DNA of 25,096 bases from JANMAT01 sp031359995 (GTDB taxonomy: Bacteria; Actinomycetota; Acidimicrobiia; Acidimicrobiales; Ilumatobacteraceae). The notes beneath the pieces were generated by a model that searched no databases, was not told the origin of the DNA, and was given only the letters and a program-made list of their open reading frames with translations. The stretch covers positions 1 through 25,096 of the forward strand of contig JANMAT010000220.1 in NCBI GenBank assembly GCA_031359995.1. The letters run 5' to 3'. How positions within the stretch are numbered: the first letter of the stretch is position 1; each line of letters starts with the position of its first letter. The position numbers were made by a program, and so were the translations under genes. This document shows, piece by piece, positions 24,085 to 25,096 of the stretch.

Positions 24085-24176
24085 TACGGTGCGACCACCG
24101 GTGGGATCGTTCCCACCGACCTCGGGTCGCCCACAAGCTCGACCCGTCGGCGTTGCTCCGGACCCTGGTAGCGCAT
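24085..24176 (+). promoter_or_regulatory. Conserved leader element, copy C
   Basis: TACGGT at 24085-24090 (GGTGTACGGTG) is followed by a perfect 8-bp hairpin with TCGT loop (24099-24118), a second 7-bp hairpin (24123-24129 with 24140-24146), and the core GTTGCTCCGGACCCTGG at 24152-24168. GTAGC follows and can pair with GTTGC. The TTG at 24153 opens LLRTLVAHRYAKELV, in frame with the 21-codon ORF at 24198. The combined frame ends in ATGA at 24260. Confidence 0.6.
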
Positions 24177-24197
24177 CGCTACGCAAAGGAGCTCGTC

Positions 24198-24263
24198 ATG
24201 ACCACACTCGTGGTTGCCATCGCCCAGCGAACCGGTCGCACCCTCTGCGGGGTCGACGCATGA
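24198..24263 (+). CDS. 21-residue peptide coupled to the next gene
   Basis: ATG 24198 is preceded by a strong AAAGGAG and reads MTTLVVAIAQRTGRTLCGVD plus Ala, with TGA at 24261-24263 overlapping the next ATG as ATGA. It has a hydrophobic start and a Cys near the end. It may be a real micro-protein or only a translational coupler; the good ribosome site belongs to it and not to the gene it precedes. Confidence 0.45.
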   Translation: MTTLVVAIAQRTGRTLCGVDA

Positions 24264-24919
24264 GGCGCCGCACACTCGATGTCGTCTTCAGTGCCGGCGG
24301 TCTCGGCCTGGCCGCACTGCTGCTGGTGCTCGGTCTGGTGATGACGAGCAACGCCAACTTCGCCAAGACCTACGTGAAGGATCAGCTCAGCCAGCAGCAG
24401 ATCACCTTCAAGGCGGCGGCCGCGCTGACCGACGAGGAGAAGGCCTCGGCCTGCCTCGTGCGCTACGCCGGTCTGCCTCTCACCACGGGCAAGCAGGCCG
24501 AGTGCTACGCCAACGACTTCATCGGCCTGCACCTGAAGGCGATCGCCGGCGGCCAGACCTATGCGACCTTGGGCGCACCGCAGTCGGCGCTGACCGCCAA
24601 GGTCGCCGCCGCCGTCACCGCCAACGACCCGACGTTGCCCGACCTGCAGAAGCAGCTCGCCGCCGTGTCGGGCCAGCGCACCACGCTGTTCCAGGGTGAG
24701 ACGCTCCGCGGTCTGCTGCTGACCTCGTTCGGCTTCAGCGTCTTCGGGGTGAAGGGCCAGCAGGTGGCCACGGTCGCCTACCTCGTCGCCGCGCTGCTGG
24801 CCCTGTTGTCGGTCGCCGGCTTCGTGCACGCCCTGCGCACGCCGAAGGACCGCACGGTGGCCGCCCCCGACCATGGCCTGCCCAACGCCGACGGCAGGCC
24901 CCTCGTCACCCAGTCGTGA
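24260..24919 (+). CDS. Two-TM membrane protein of unknown function
   Basis: 219 residues. A TM helix (about 11-31, GGLGLAALLLVLGLVMTS) is followed by an extracytoplasmic helical domain with two Cys that could pair (SACLVRYAG, QAECYAND), then a second TM helix near 173-193 (VATVAYLVAALLALLSVAGFV) and a short polar tail. The layout is common to an actinobacterial family without assigned function. No ribosome site of its own is visible; translation probably depends on the overlapping 21-residue ORF and so on leader C. It is followed within one base by a P-type ATPase gene, suggesting one transcript. Confidence 0.75.
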   Translation: MRRRTLDVVFSAGGLGLAALLLVLGLVMTSNANFAKTYVKDQLSQQQITFKAAAALTDEEKASACLVRYAGLPLTTGKQAECYANDFIGLHLKAIAGGQTYATLGAPQSALTAKVAAAVTANDPTLPDLQKQLAAVSGQRTTLFQGETLRGLLLTSFGFSVFGVKGQQVATVAYLVAALLALLSVAGFVHALRTPKDRTVAAPDHGLPNADGRPLVTQS

Positions 24920-24920
24920 G

Positions 24921-25096
24921 ATGAGCGCGGGTCCGGCCTCGACGGTGTCGGCGCTCGATCTGGTGACGGCGGCCGGCCTGCGGCTGCCAGCCGTGCTCGG
25001 CGCACTCGGGTCGGACCCGTCGGGGCTCGACGACGCCGAGGCGGGCCGCCGCCTCGGACAGGTCGGGCCGAACGTGCTGGCCGAGCGGCGCGTCAC
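24921..25096 (+). CDS. P-type cation-transporting ATPase, N-terminal end (truncated by window)
   Basis: ATG 24921 begins one base after the preceding stop. The 58 visible codons include LDDAEAGRRLGQVGPNVLAERRV, the Cation_ATPase_N pattern (GL...EA..RL...GPN.L) of Ca2+/Mg2+-type P-type ATPases. The catalytic DKTGT site and membrane helices lie outside the window, so the ion cannot be told. The frame is open to the edge. Confidence 0.7.
   Translation, partial: MSAGPASTVSALDLVTAAGLRLPAVLGALGSDPSGLDDAEAGRRLGQVGPNVLAERRV

Noticed and set aside
24084..24163. Long-range pairing GTACGG with CCGGAC enclosing both hairpins of copy C
   Set aside because: It needs the TACGGT to be transcribed, but copy B has a -35 at 17 bases from it and the same hexamer precedes genes without the core, so -10 function is more likely.
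21232..24186. 984-codon minus-strand ORF as a single giant protein
   Set aside because: Only its last 250 codons match a family; the rest runs through the methyltransferase and reductase genes in shadow frames.

Overview
The window is about 25 kb of very GC-rich DNA with dense, short-spaced genes on both strands, many GTG starts, 4-bp stop/start overlaps and several apparently leaderless promoters (TANNNT ending 6-8 bases before the start codon). The protein families (SCO6745-like, GAF-ANTAR, MoxR/DUF58/DUF4129, possible LAxTG sortase substrate) point to an actinobacterium. An uncultured Acidimicrobiia-like lineage is my guess, not something I can prove. No rRNA, tRNA, CRISPR array or transposase is visible.

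Layout. 3-833: the C-terminal part of a secreted protein with a Pro/Ala/Thr linker. 868-2927: a carboxymuconolactone-decarboxylase-like protein, a nucleotidyltransferase and an SCO6745-family protein. 2958-4101: a broken zone holding a frameshifted, truncated MFS transporter and a frameshifted DUF4405 membrane protein. 4230-7534: a large fusion of an integral membrane flippase/LPG-synthase-like domain with a degenerate kinase domain, then an SDR. 7527-8374: a DUF4177 protein and a response-regulator remnant. 8398-12416: a five-gene operon in which every junction is a GTGA overlap (DUF4129 protein, small membrane protein, MoxR ATPase, DUF58 protein, membrane protein). 12427-14293: a pirin and a second SDR.

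14304-19461 is the most unusual part. It encodes a small protein with a possible LANTG sorting signal, a conserved hypothetical protein, an alcohol-dehydrogenase remnant, a GT4 glycosyltransferase, two GAF-ANTAR putative RNA-binding antiterminators, a STAS anti-sigma-factor antagonist and a 78-residue orphan. Four of its transcription units, plus one more at 24085, begin with the same leader. It has a -10-like GTACGGT or GTACCGT, a variable stretch that usually holds a hairpin, then a nearly invariant TTGCTCCGGACCCTGG element 42-53 bases before the start codon. The element can be read as a short upstream ORF (LLRTLV or close variants), and in three cases that ORF ends in an ATGA overlap with the next start. 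I regard this leader family as the best candidate for something undescribed. The two ANTAR proteins are plausible but unproven partners.

19513-24039: a minus-strand run (CPBP protease homologue, NAD(P)-binding protein, UbiA-like membrane protein, UbiE-like methyltransferase) divergent from a geranylgeranyl-reductase-family oxidoreductase, which together suggest isoprenoid-quinone or isoprenoid-lipid modification. 24198-25096: a mini-ORF coupled to a two-TM membrane protein, then the first 58 codons of a P-type cation ATPase cut by the window edge.
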